Below are positions 9,901 through 21,120 of a stretch of DNA of 64,000 nt, in pieces; the first letter of the stretch is position 1, and each line of letters begins with the position of its first letter. The position numbers were made by a program, and so were the translations under genes. Source of the DNA: Dicyema japonicum (taxonomy: Eukaryota; Dicyemida; Rhombozoa; Dicyemidae); NCBI GenBank assembly GCA_011109175.1, contig RDEW01000015.1, positions 1,181,481 to 1,245,480 of the forward strand, written 5' to 3'. The notes under the pieces were generated by a model. That model saw nothing but the letters and a program-made list of their open reading frames with translations, was not told where the DNA came from and made no database searches.

Positions 9901-11071
9901 AATAGATTAACTATTCCAATGTCCTTAGCTACTCACACAACTGAGGATAACTTTGATATGGATTCTAACGAAACTGTGGCTGACGAAATTAATTTTAACT
10001 TAAATTATGATATTTCGTTAGGAGAGATGGATGACAAAAATGTGAACATTTCAGAAAATTACAATACAAACACAAACAAAGAAATAAATCAGACTTTCCA
10101 AAAAAACTTATTAATTACAGATTACTTTTCTTCAAATAACCAATCTAAAAAGTCTGCAGCCGATTTAAACCCTAAAATTTCCCCCAATAATAGAAACCCG
10201 CCAAAAACGATGATAAATCAATGTCTTTGGAAATCATTAATCAAACAACTCTCAATCAACAATTAGAGAAAACGGTCAATATAATAAATGACAAGCCTGA
10301 TTCAATAATAGTTGGTAAAGAAACTAATTCACGAAACCAAATTCTCGACAAAGATTATTTGCAAAATGAAAGCTCAATAAATAAAAAAATCGATAGAATA
10401 AAAAAATCAAAAAATAATTCATTACCCCAATGTACAAAAATTGCTTATCAATACAAACAGCCAAACAAATGTTATCAGAAAATACAAAGAACATAACACA
10501 AATTGAAGAAACGCCAATGCAGCAGACAAATAAAAAAGTCTGTAAAACCCTTTCAGATTTGAGAGACCCAACATTTGTCTATCAAAATGTTAAAAACGTT
10601 AACTCCACCATTCATAGCAAAACAACTGAAAATTCCTCACAAATACCAACTAAAGCAGCAAGCATAGGATATAACATGGGCACAATCAATAGAGAAGTCA
10701 TTAATGGAAAATGTGTAAACTCTATGTTGAACACGAATTCAGTAAAAAAGACGAATGATGTCAAAATAGAGCTGATCGACAGTTCAAATATTAATGATGT
10801 TATTAATGATGAGAAAATTAAGGATAAGATTGCTATAGAGAATATACTAAAGAAATACAAGAATGTTAAAACTAATAATAATTGGAGAAATGTTTATAGT
10901 CAAACAGAGTGTAATGAAGTTCAACAAAATCAAGGATCAATGTCAATCCTTAGAAACGTGGATGCGTTTATTATGAGTAGAAAAGGAATTAATGCCAGTA
11001 TTATGAGTCAAAAACGTAAAAATCAGGAAATGACTACTCCAAGAAAAAAGTTGATGTCATTTAGAAATTAA
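6990..11071 (+). CDS. HFM1: HFM1 (MER3) meiotic DNA helicase, many tiny introns
   Basis: Ski2-like superfamily 2 helicase that promotes meiotic crossovers. Starting at ATG 6990 (MEQLLIKYPEIFPYNDFNYIQ), about twenty introns of 21-29 nt (e.g. 7003-7027, 7226-7250, 7391-7414, 7426-7454, 7483-7504) must be removed. The order is Walker A RAPTGSGKT, VLYIAPLKSLC, GDST, TTPEKL, a DEIH box (LILIDE|IHTISSENRG), RFIAVSATI, VLGYPG..EFKFDISLNYK, FCSTRKS, GFHHAGL, TSTLAQGINLPAHLV, then winged-helix and Sec63-like segments (IRFPIKGGIKT, CIIQATLGCI, LAKCLQTQLWENS, NPPFGKSLLK) and an OB-like tail. A low-complexity Asn/Ser/Lys-rich C-terminus (9919-11071) follows. Motif VI (8285-8325) is read out of frame because of three single-base gains. 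Further frame breaks occur near 9140 and 10195. It may be a functional gene with sequence errors, or a decaying one. Confidence 0.88.
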
Positions 11072-12806
11072 CTTGTTACAGTTTTGTTTAGTTTTTTACC
11101 AAAATTAATCTTTTGTTTGAGTAATATTGAATTTACTTAATTATCCTAACGATCCATGTAAATATTTGGTAGGGTATGTAAGGTCAAATGGATTTTTCTG
11201 GGTATACAGTGCATGGAACTTAACCATATTGTTTTACAGGCTAGCTTAATATTGTCAGTTTTTAAAACAAATGAGTTCACCCTTATGCAAACAATCAATT
11301 TACTTAACTTTTATATGACATATGTCCCATATATTTGCATCTGATGATTTCTCCTGATAAAAATCTATTCCAGTGTGTTTATTCTAGTAAGTTGGAGAGT
11401 AAATTTGTCGGGCAATAAGTTACATTTCGGAAGTATTCGTCAGGGAATAACGAATCTGTCGTTCTCAGATACTCTTTTCATACAAAAAATTCAAATTACG
11501 TTTCAGGTGAATTTTTTGTGGATTAACATTCAATTATTAATTCTGACATTTTTGATGCCGCTATGAAAATTTACCGAAACATGAATATTTGAGTGTTCCA
11601 TTAATAATTTAAGATAAGAACGTTACTATTTTCTCAAAGATCAATTATTATTTTCATTTTCACGAAAGACATAAAATTTATAACCCCACATGTGCAACAA
11701 AAGAAACAATTTTGTCACTCTCTTCTATACACCTCAATTAGCTAGGGTTCTTGATTTCAGGCCGTCAGCGGATTTCAATTCTTGTTTTACGTTTTTCAAG
11801 TTCTTTTGTAGGCCGACTGGCCAAGTTATCATTGGCCTTTCACGACAAACAAAGTAGTCTTGACGCAGTGAAGCATTTACTGATGACGGCGTCACTTGTC
11901 ATGCCAATGCGTGAAACCTTCAGCCAGAATATACATAGGCGAGATTAAAATCCGAAGCAATCAGGACTTTGTCCTGCACTTATGACACTGCCATCCCGGC
12001 CAGAACTTTACGTAATGAATTTAGTAGTATAAGGGTCGTAAGTATCAAGGAACAACGGGACGTGTTAAATAATTAAAAATAATTAATAAAACAACAAAAA
12101 TAATTTTATTTTAATTATTAATATTACATTCAAAAATCTAAAAAGGAGGGAATCTTAGTAGTAAGGGCGCATTTCAAAGCTTTTATTATAATAAATTGTA
12201 GAATAAACCAACATTCAAGGTAAAAAAATAAACATGAATAAAAATAATTATTATAATGATTAAAATTTCCCTCAATGCTTTCATTCCAGTAAATTTCAAT
12301 ACTCAATACAAATTATTTTTTGAAGTACTAAATCTCTTACTCTTAGACCGCCTATGGGCTCATTGTAGAATTCGAGTCAAATCTCCTTCTAATAACAGAA
12401 GTAATCAACAATTCCCTGTCATTTGAGAGCGGAGTTAGGCCGGGCGCCCACGTTGAAAGCATAAACAACATAAAAATCTACAGACATAACATCGATAAGA
12501 CCATCTTCAGTCTATCCCTTCCATCAGTGGTTTGTCCTCATCTTATTTGAGGTCACATTGATTTTAATAAACAACTCATCCCCTCATTACACTCAACATT
12601 TTAAATCTGGACTGTCTGTCAATCAGACATTCTTCCTTTTTATTTCCCCAAATTCAGAAGTATTATTTTATTTCTAACAGTAAGAAGGAGCCTGTTTGCT
12701 TTTGTCGAGGAATCCAGTCTTCATATTGGTTCAGAATAGTACTTCAGTCCATGAGTGACCTCACTGTGGATTTTGGTGGTAAAAATTCATCACAGTTTAT
12801 TATATA
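11072..12806. other. gene-poor stretch with a decayed SINE
   Basis: Contains AT-rich DNA after HFM1 and one old SINE (11745-11965). A short open stretch around 11375-11566 and another around 12660-12800 (before the next gene) could be exons, but I see no recognisable motif or convincing splice chain. Confidence 0.4.
11745..11965 (-). mobile_element. decayed SINE, shared core
   Basis: Minus-strand match to the SINE core: ACTGATGACGGCGTCACTTG on the plus strand, followed by a GCGTGAAACCTTCAGCCAG-like segment. The head region (CGAGATTAAAATCCGAAG on plus) is heavily mutated. Confidence 0.55.
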
Positions 12807-13683
12807 ATGAAAATCAGCTCATATCTAATTGAAAACGGTAAAGAAGTGCTCGCTTCCTTTCTGACGGTAAAGGATCAGGCTCAAAATCAGTATATCTGCG
12901 TTTTCGGAGTATCAGTCGAACTGTTTCTGTTATCCTCATTAATAGTCTCTCTGACTTTTCTCAGTTACGGATTCTCCATGGATTATTGGTTGAATTGATT
13001 AAACTAATCTGTGACGACTGGACACGGTTTACGATTGTTATGACCTCCAGCCTCTTCAAGGCCAATTCGACAGTGGTCAGACTGCTGGACTCTTTCTTGC
13101 TCTCAATTATTGGCTTCTGTGAGAACAACTTTGATTTGCTCCTGTTTTTTCTAAATTTCGGTTATTCTGGCCTCCCCCAAAACTCCCTCTCCTTAGAAAA
13201 TCTATCCACCAATTTAAGCATCTATTTGACTGAACGTCAGGTGGATCTTTTGGCTAATTTTAAGTCAAAATCTACGACGGAGGAGTTATCTCACCAAATT
13301 AGGGGATTAGCTGTTCTGTACAAGGTTTTTGGTTTATTTTGAGAAAAGGGGTACTTGGTGTATAACCAACTGGAGAACAGTGTCGCCAGAACATTGATTT
13401 TTGTGGCCATATTTGTGTTACCCTGTTACAAGTTTGATATTCCTTTCCGATTGACGATTTCCACTTATGAACAGTCACATGTGTTGTACTATGTGAAGGG
13501 ATTAGTTTATTGGTTTATTGGTAGGGGGATTTCATATTTATTACTTTATACACGGCCAAGTCTGATGCAACCGGGGATGACGTCTTCTTTGGTTGTTTGA
13601 ATGAGGGGCTGACTGAGTTTTTGGAAGGGGAGAGTCGGAGACTGTTGAATGACGAGTTGGAGACATTAATGACTTTAGATTAA
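12807..13683 (+). CDS. unassigned multi-exon gene, Leu-rich helical protein
   Basis: A series of open segments on one strand (12807-12998, 12986-13342, 13355-13600, 13540-13683) joins into a helical, Leu/Phe-rich protein if tiny introns are removed. It ends LNEGLTEFLEGESRRLLNDELETLMTLD at TAA 13681, with an AATAAA polyadenylation signal at 13731. Exon 1 contains GT...AG candidates such as 12870-12893. The look (repeated amphipathic helices, segments like RLLDSFLLSIIGFC and IRGLAVLYKVFGLF) is that of a HEAT/ARM-type or karyopherin-like protein, but I cannot name it. The true 5' end may lie upstream of 12807. No signal peptide is evident. Confidence 0.55.
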
Positions 13684-13754
13684 AAGTCCTCACGTTCGAT
13701 CGTCGTGATTTGATCAGTCCTGTATTTCAAAATAAAGGTTAATGTCTGATTATA

Positions 13755-14085
13755 ATGGTAGAGAAAGAAGGACTCCCCCTGTTTGTGATATTCTACAATA
13801 AATTAAGACACAACAGTGTGTTATATGTTAATAATGAAATCGAAAACTTTAATATTTGGCACTGTTTTGTGCATCAGGGAATACATTTGATTAATGCGGA
13901 GAAAAGCTACGAGTCGTGTTCGGAAATGAGTATAAGGGAGAGTAATTGGTCCACTGTTCTGTAAGGATTGGTCTTTCATTAGATATTCACGGGAAAACGC
14001 TAGGCTGTTCATTTTCCGCGACGAAAATTCAACTGGGTTTTACCATTTGGACGTGGAGAGACTATTTAATAGACATTCTTTTTGA
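13755..14085 (+). CDS. unassigned two-exon protein, 102 aa, thioredoxin-fold-like
   Basis: ATG 13755 opens exon 1 (to 13960); a 22-nt intron (13961-13982, GTAAGGATTGG..CATTAG) joins exon 2 (13983-14085). Total coding length is 309 nt, a multiple of three. The protein begins EKEGLPLFVIFYN and has STVLYSRENARLFIF near the end. That pattern weakly recalls the b' thioredoxin-like domain of ERp44, but this is inference from pattern only. It starts only 72 nt after the stop of the preceding gene, and a hAT element inserted 60 nt after its stop. Confidence 0.5.
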
Positions 14086-14140
14086 TTTATTTGTTATTTT
14101 GATTACTAGTCTAATTACAACTACCAATCTGAAAGGATCC

Positions 14141-14148
14141 CCCTAGGA
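14141..14148 (+). repeat. 8-bp target-site duplication of hAT, left
   Basis: CCCTAGGA directly before the CAGGGGTGG terminus; TCCTAGGA follows the other end (15537-15544), one mismatch. Confidence 0.75.
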
Positions 14149-15536
14149 CAGGGGTGGCCAACCTTTTTCGCTCGCGAGCTACTTTTTACATAGCAATTTT
14201 CTGGCGATCGACGTATACATTTTTTTGTATTTTAATAACATTTTTTTAATATTAGACTTTATTTAACAAAACAGGAGAACAAGAAGCAAACGCGTCAAAA
14301 AGGGGAGAATTTTTATTTTATAATAAAAAATTAAATGCGATTTTAGGCATTGTAGTTATCCTGCAATTATTTCGAATTTTGGAACATATAAGCTTATTGC
14401 TATTCTCATGCAATACTTAAGGTGGTCATCTGCTAAATGGGTCCTGTATTGAGATTTTATCATTTTCATGCTCGAAAATGATGTCTCGGATAATTACGTG
14501 CTTCCGAAGCACGAAAGAATTCGTTGATATGCATCAAATAAATTGGGATATTTTTCTGGAGAAATAAATTTCCACGTGTTGACATTTGAATTTACTTTAA
14601 AATGATGTCATTTTTTAGATTTATAATTTCTATTTGAACGTCAAAAATCTTTCTAAATTTTTTATAAACATTTTCGATGTGAGTCTTCATGAACGGAGAA
14701 GGAAAGAAAGTGCATAAAAGAGTAATTTTCTTGAAATCGCCAAATCTGTGATTAAACTCGTTCATTATATTTTTCTAGTACCATAACGAATTCTTTTACA
14801 AAGATTTTTAACAAGTTGTTTTGTGAATTCTTCTCTTCAATATTAGGAAAATTGATAAAATTTTCTTTATTTTTCAAATCATCGAATCAGCAGCTTCCAA
14901 AATATGAATTTTAAAATATTTATTTTATTATTTATTTAATAACCCCGAAAGGGAACACCAAGAAAGAAGGAGTAATCCAACTAATTAAGTGATCCCGGTA
15001 TGCCTCAACAGGATCGAGAGGTTTTTCCTGTGTTCCTCCAGAGTACCACGGCTTTCCTGAATAATGATTTAAAATATAAACATCAGTGAAAGGTTTTTTG
15101 TGCTTTGTGATAAGGCGAGTCACACGTAATGATGCAATTGTTACATATTTGGACGAATTAATAATTTTTTTCAAACTATATGTTGAGAAAAAAGATTTTT
15201 TAATTGTTCGACTTTCCCTATCGTAAAATAGAATTTAAAGGAAAATCATTATTGAAATCGGGATGTAGTGAATTAAAATGCCTACAAAGATTTTCTCTTT
15301 TAGGTAATGAAATAATTTATTGTATAACATGCATTTTTCCACGTGCATCGTAAAATATAGTCTTTTTCCTTTTGGCATTAAATTTATATAATTCACACTT
15401 TTTGCTACATTTCATAACATCGGCGTAAAAAATACTAACTTTAACATTGATAAATATTTTTTATTATAATTTAAGTACAAAAAAATAATTTCCAATTTGT
15501 ATATCAAACGTTAAAAATCAATCGATTGCACCCCTG
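14149..15536 (-). mobile_element. hAT DNA transposon, internally deleted, 1388 bp
   Basis: Ends are CAGGGGTGGCCAACC (left) and GATTGCACCCCTG (right), giving terminal inverted CAGGGGTG, with an 8-bp target duplication, as expected for the hAT superfamily. On the minus strand two transposase relics remain: an N-terminal SSKYVTIASLRVTRLITKHKKPFTD segment (15174-15095), as in ZBED5/GTF2IRD2-like hAT transposases, and a C-terminal dimerisation segment (KYPNLFD, LSCFGST, SETSFSSMKMIKSQYRTHL, LKYCMRIAIS; about 14580-14370). The centre is missing, and a LINE family C 3' end has inserted at 14925-15070. Confidence 0.85.
14925..15070 (-). mobile_element. LINE family C 3' end inside the hAT element
   Basis: Minus-strand sequence encodes GKPWYSGGTQEKPLDPVEAY then RDHLIS and ends GGGGTTATTAAATAAATAATAAA. 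It is a near copy of the 3' end at 23890-24040. Similar TTTAAAATAT strings on both sides (about 14912 and 15070) fit a short target duplication. Confidence 0.75.
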
Positions 15537-15544
15537 TCCTAGGA
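15537..15544 (+). repeat. 8-bp target-site duplication of hAT, right
   Basis: TCCTAGGA immediately after the CACCCCTG terminus, pairing with 14141-14148. Confidence 0.75.
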
Positions 15545-15549
15545 CGACA

Positions 15550-15683
15550 CTCTTGTTGGCCTAACCAACCCAATTTGGTTAAAACTCTGTTGACCGGCTT
15601 CGGAGACGTTGTCGAAACCATTTGTCAATCATACGGGATTTTCTTCGATGTTCGACTTGGAAAGAAACTCTTAACCATGTAAG
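15550..15683 (+). other. possible host exon
   Basis: Open on the plus strand: NLVKTLLTGFGDVVETICQ then SYGIFFDVRLGKKLLTM, ending at a GTAAGAG donor-like site at about 15679. Nothing recognisable. It lies directly after the hAT element, so it could belong to a gene disrupted by it, or be chance. Confidence 0.25.
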
Positions 15684-15689
15684 AGCGTG

Positions 15690-15895
15690 CAACCGAACAG
15701 TAATGTTAATCCATGACATTGAAAGGGTTCTTGACTTCTCGTTTTTTTCTTAATGTTTGTGTGAGAGTTCCAGAAGAACACTGATGACGGCGTCACTCGT
15801 CAACCCAAAGCATCATAGATGCGTGGAACCTTCAGCCAAATGGACAGCAGCAAGATTCAAACCAGAAACCTCATGATTTTGGTCTGGCGTAGCTT
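15690..15895 (-). mobile_element. SINE, second tRNA-head subfamily
   Basis: On the minus strand: ACCAAAATCATGAGG, TTTGAATCTTGCTGCTGTCC, GAAGGTTCCACGCATCTATG, the core GACGAGTGACGCCGTCATCAG, then a 3' part ending GGATTAACATTACTGTTCG. The head differs from that of the copy at 5609, but head, core and 3' part match the copy at 52845-53095. Confidence 0.75.
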
Positions 15896-16384
15896 CTATC
15901 AGAATTTTAATTACAATCGCCAGTCTCTCCGATGATTGTCAGAAAATAATTTCCCATCTTAGAGATAAATAGACAATCTGTCTTTGACCCGTATTGGACC
16001 TTGGTTTTTCATTCTTCGGGTTCATATGTTCTCGCTGTTCTCGTAGTGTATCCAGTTTTTTTTCTAGTTGGATCCGAATACCTTCTTGGGATTTATCTGT
16101 TCATCTTTTTCCCAAACAAGTTACCAAAAATTCTGATTATTTCGATAAACTTTAGTGCATTGATTTCCAGCTATTTTTCCATATTTTAGATACCTCCATC
16201 AAAAATTCAAAAATTTCTTAACGGATTTTATGTCCCTACATCGTCTCAACTTGCATTTAGTTTCAATTTTTTAGTTTTGTATTCATTTTTTCAAAATAGA
16301 ACTTTTTGCATAATTCTCCAAGTAGTTAATTTTAATTTCATTAACCCAGGAATCACAAAAGTTATAGTCTAAGATAAGTGACCC

Positions 16385-16925
16385 CGGTGTCCGTAACAGG
16401 CTTTCTCCTGCGGTTAGTTTAGGAGTCCTGTATTATTATGATTATTATTATTAAAAAGCACTCCCGAGAAAACATAAAATTAGTTAAGTTTTCCTTGTTG
16501 CCGTATTCCGAATTATCCTCCCAGTCAGCTCCGACAATGATCTTCCGTTGCGCGCTAGTTCTCTAGGTAGTCCAGGTGTCCGCCATTTCCATTATAATGT
16601 CAGATGCTGCTCACACTATTGTAACACAGCGAATCAGATCTGATGGACTGAAAATCCGAAACCATAATGTCGGCAGACCAGTGGGAGGGTAAAAAGGTGG
16701 AATCTGCCAAACACTTCTGTTCATTGTACGGTCCTTTTTGTCTGTTGTAGACAGCAGACAGAGATGTCATATTTTGTTAGATCGCATCCTAGTTGGTGTA
16801 TCTTTTAAGGTTGTTTAAGTTTTCTGCAATTAAAAGATCCGGAGTGAACGGAGAAGTCGGTAAGGAATAAGAATAAGACATAGTGCAATAGAGGCGTCGT
16901 CACCACCTCAACCGAAAATCCTGGA
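16385..16925 (-). repeat. dispersed repeat family D, copy 1 (LINE-like 3' end)
   Basis: About 480 bp from the ATTATTATTATTAAAAAGCAC tail onward are closely similar to 60360-60850 in the same orientation. Minus-strand translation gives decayed segments such as FLPSHWSADIMVSDFQSIRSDS and SLCYNSVSSI. These look like a LINE C-terminus, but I cannot assign the clade. Confidence 0.7.
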
Positions 16926-17300
16926 TTACTTTTCACAAAAGGGAAGGTTTCTTTTCGTATTTCGGTTGGCGTCCAGATATAGATTTATGTCTGGCCAGAG
17001 GGGATGGTCAATTAAAATATTCCTAATGGTTTTATCCATGTCAGGCATTAGGAGTCTCCTTAGTAAGGTGAATCCAATGACGCCATCAGAGGGGAAGAAG
17101 AGTATATTTAAACCAATTAACCACATTGCACCACATGGCGCACGCGGCTTGCCGGTTGAGATAATCAACACAGAGCTTGTAGTTTTCATCTTTTGAACAT
17201 TAAACAAGTTTTCCGAGATATATTTCCAGTTTATATTATTCACATTGTAGTCAATAAATACTAAGCGGTTAAAGACGGATCCCGCACACAACTCAATATT
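16926..17300 (-). mobile_element. possible LINE 5' region
   Basis: Open on the minus strand (GAMWLIGLNILFFPSDGVIGF, RRLLMPDMDKTIRN). The pattern resembles the minus-strand region 26030-25794 upstream of the family C endonuclease, so it may be a 5' fragment of a related LINE. Weak. Confidence 0.3.
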
Positions 17301-18840
17301 TTGATGGAGATGACTACAACCACACAGGCTAAGTCACATAATCAATATGCGTAGTGAATAATCCAAACCCCGGTATCTCATTGAAAAATGACTTATTATA
17401 AATTTCAAATTTTTGATTAACAATATTCAATGGTCATTTCACATCTTGACTTAATGCAGCCATAGTATGCCTTATAATTAGAATTGGATTAACATTATTC
17501 GTATTGAAGTCGTTGATAATCAATGGATAATGTCTTTTAAGTAGATTCTTTCGACCGTTATCCAGCCAATTGTTATTTCATCTGAACTTTACTACCAAAA
17601 AGTGTAAAGAGGGAAAGTTTGTTGGGCTTTTTGCAACAAGTCCTATCGTACCTTGGACTCTCTTCCGTTTTACTCAGCATATTTAAAAACCTCTAGAAAA
17701 CAATTATTTTGAAGTAGAGCTAATTAGGTCGATTGGACGGTAGCATCCGTACAATAGTTTTTTCACTTCATGTATTTCTTGACCCCGGGTGACGAGAGAA
17801 AAAAAACATGTCCAATTTTTAGACTTGCGTTGAACATGTTCCTGAGTACTTTTGGTAGTACTTCTGGGCTTTTTTGAACACCTTGATTTTGATATAATCA
17901 TAGGATCTATCAGGTCTCTTAAGCACAATCTTGTTTGCGATTAACTCCGCATTCTTCACTCACAAGATATATTTCCTAGAATGAAGATTGCGTTTATTTT
18001 GTATTCGCAGTCAAGAACTCAACTTGCTCTCATTCCAATCTTTATTGCGCTCCAGCAATTGCTTTGCAGATCACTTATTGTGTATGCGCAGGGATCCTGT
18101 AGATCTATGTATTCTCTTAGTTTAGTCTTTAGATTATTTCTTTTCATCACAATCTTCTTGAGGTGCCATGAAATTGAGACAACATCATCGTTATTGAGTA
18201 TATTTTTTCTGTCGAAGCTTTCCAGGTAAGTTGGGTTAGTAAGCTGCTTTTGAGTCTCAGAATAAAAATGTTGAAGTTTAATGGCAGAATGAATGACACT
18301 TCACCTAAATGACACAAGAGACCATACTTCCCGTACGTCTCTTCCCACTAATCTGTGAGAAAGCAAATAAGAGGAAATTGTGTATTCAATGTTCCCGTTG
18401 CCCTAATTTCACACTTCGGAATAAAAGCTAACAAGAAGGACTGCACAGTCTCTGCCAAATTGGTCATGTTCTTCATTCCTTGGGAATTACAGTCAGCAGA
18501 GAGAGTCATCTTCTGGATCTATCCTTGACTCTATCTAACCCAAGTGAATGTCTACGCCGCTTGTAATCAACTCGTGTCGGAGAGGGTCAGCCATCTTAAG
18601 ATCGCAAGATCGACGCGTCTAACAGCTAACTCCTGTCTTTCAAAGCTAATCGAAAACAATACTCAAGATGCCTGGATCTGCCTTCGCTGCTTTGAACCTC
18701 CTCTCCTCAGTTCATATCAAACATAACTGAAGGAAAGGAACCACAAATCAATCATCAAGAGAAATGCCTTTAAAAATGATACTGTTAACTTGGCGACTGC
18801 ATTTGGAAATCTTTCGATCGCTGATTAATCGCTCTCGTCA
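17300..18840. other. no assigned gene; coding-like tract on minus strand
   Basis: On the minus strand from about 18230 to 17700 there are open, basic segments (DDVVSISWHLKKIVMKRNNL, IVLKRPDRSYDYIKIKVFKK, AQKYYQKYSGTCSTQ) that do not fit any transposon family here. They might be exons of an unrecognised gene with short introns. The rest shows nothing I can support. Confidence 0.3.
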
Positions 18841-20560
18841 TCCGGGTAAGGAAAGACAAGACGATCATGGTCGGAGACATTCGGGAAACGTTGCGTACAA
18901 TTTCCAGCGACGGTAAGGTTCTTTGTTAACAAAAGAAACCCTCAAACAGATCTTCCAAAAACACCCACACGCCCCAGTAGATCTGGGTGAGACTAAAATT
19001 GGGATGGACATTCCACATTTGAAAATCACCACAGGTGATATACGATCTGCTATTTAATCATTCTCAGGAAGCAGTAGTGCTGGCTTGAACGGCCTACGTA
19101 CGAACTATATTAAGGACCTTTATTACGTCTAGTGATATGAAGAACACCCAAATAAATTTAACCACAATTTTTACTGACCACATTCTTCGTGCACAGATTT
19201 TCTATTATGTCGCGAACTCCTTTTTGCATCAAAATTAATTGTCTTAAAAAATCTTGTAATGTGTTAAGATACATCGCTATAGCCAATGTACTTAAACTCC
19301 TGATATCGAAGATTACTGCCAGGGCAGTCTGTACAATTTTAAGTCCCAAACTGAGTTGAATTGGGATTCCTTATGGATGTGAAGCGGTAATTCATTCAAT
19401 CTGAAATTTCATTTAGAGACTGGGGGACATTCAGAATTCAACAATAGTTAAACTCAATGCTTTCAATAGCATTTGCAGAGATGGAATCATAGTGACGAGT
19501 GTTTTCAGGATCCGGAAATCAGCAGGATTGTAATCTCCTCATATAGTTCTCCACGCACGCTGATATTTTATCAACAAACCCTTGGATCCAAAACTGGAGT
19601 CCAACATGGCGATCCCCTTGACCCATACTCATCGTCTTTATTATCGATTTTACTGTTTTACCGATCAGAGCTCAAATTAATTTATTGCATCTGGATGATG
19701 CGACTATTGGAGGGAACTAAGAAATTGTGGTGGCAGAGGTTAAGTCCGCCATTTCTGCTCTCGCAGAACTTGGACTGGAACCGAATCCGTCCAAATGTGA
19801 AGCCTTTAACATTGCTTGCACATATGATGACTTTAGCCAAGCGCTGGCTATGATTTCGACTTACCTCCAAAATTTATAAGTCACCGAAATCGAAAACGCA
19901 ATTTTCCTCGACTTTCTTCTATATGACAAGAAAATGTCAACTCAGTTACAAGGGAAATATGCGTCTTTCCAGCTATTCTCGTCTGACCTAACAACTCTTT
20001 ATTATCACAGGTGCTATTTTTCCTCATAAATTTCCATCTCACGTCTCGTCTCCTTTTTTACGGGAAGCCCACTGTTTCACGGATATGAGTCTCCTAAAAA
20101 TCGAGAAACTAATGACTGCCGTAAAAGAAACACTTCAAATTTATTTGATATAACTGCCTAGATACAGTGTAAATTACCCCTTCGCTGTTGAGGAATTGGG
20201 ATCGCTCAACAATTGAACTTGTCATCCAGATTTTCTTATCTTCGATCAACGCAAGTCCCATGCGTCAGATCCTACTCCACATAAACGGATCGCAAGCTGA
20301 ACAGAACGCTCATAAACAATGAGACTGGGATAAAATATTATGCTCCAAAACTATTGGCTGAATGAAACTGGAATTTGACCAGCATCTTCTGGCATGCCTA
20401 GCTTCTACATCGACGAACAAAAGTGGTAATGTCTCAGAGCCTTCCCATGCACCTCCCTTCGGACATTATTGGATGACGACGCCACGAGAATGTGGATTTG
20501 CGTCCGCCTCGGAGTGGATATTTACTTTATTCATTGCTTTAGATATGGAAGGATAGTTTT
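18840..20560 (+). mobile_element. RLE-1 LINE, decayed internal copy
   Basis: Plus-strand pieces in RLE-1 order: KETLKQIFQKHPHAPVDL, SGSSSAGLNGLRTNYIKDL (compare SSCGGLDGLRPSHIKNL at 41440-43560), SKTGVQHGDPLDP (RT box), a degraded YLDD region near 19690, and LDDDATRMWICVRLG near 20470 (the LDDDSLRIGIGQRLG segment). Many stops and frame breaks; inactive. Confidence 0.75.
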
Positions 20561-21120
20561 TGCTAAGTTCTTCACGCTCTTTCCTGCCAGAGGAGTGCTG
20601 GAAGGACTCCAAGGCACGGAGGCATCAACGGAGTTATTACTTGAGTCTCCAGCATCTGCCATCAAGAAGACATCCACGATCACGTCGCCAATGATTCCGA
20701 AATCAAACGCATTACTTGAGGGTTTTACTGCGAATGGCTATCTGAAGAGTGCTGTTTTTATTTACCTAACTTTTTTCAAGTGAAACCGGTGGCTAACAGG
20801 AAAGTAACTAGAAAAATCGGAGACTTCCAAACTTATTTATTTAGAATTGACAAGAAAGACAAAAATCAGAGAGAGAAAAACAGAAAAAAACGGAATCACT
20901 GAGAAAGACAAAAAAAACGTCAGAAAATCAGGTAATCCCAGTCAAACGAGCCATCAAACGTATTTATTCTCCCATTTTTCCCACTAACGTGCGAAAGAGC
21001 CTTCTTTCATCCCTGCAGAGAAATCCGATTAGGAGGGGAACTTTCTAACCAATCGACTTCCAAATTGATTACGATTATCTGAAAATAATCAGAAATATAA
21101 TCAAAAATAACGTTTTTTAT
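20560..21120. other. no gene seen
   Basis: Low-complexity and AT-rich sequence with an AGAAAGACAAAAA-rich patch at 20845-20940. Nothing convincing on either strand. Confidence 0.5.

Noticed and set aside
14932-15174. An 80-codon minus-strand gene
   Set aside because: It is a chimera of hAT transposase N-terminal relic and the 3' end of a family C LINE.
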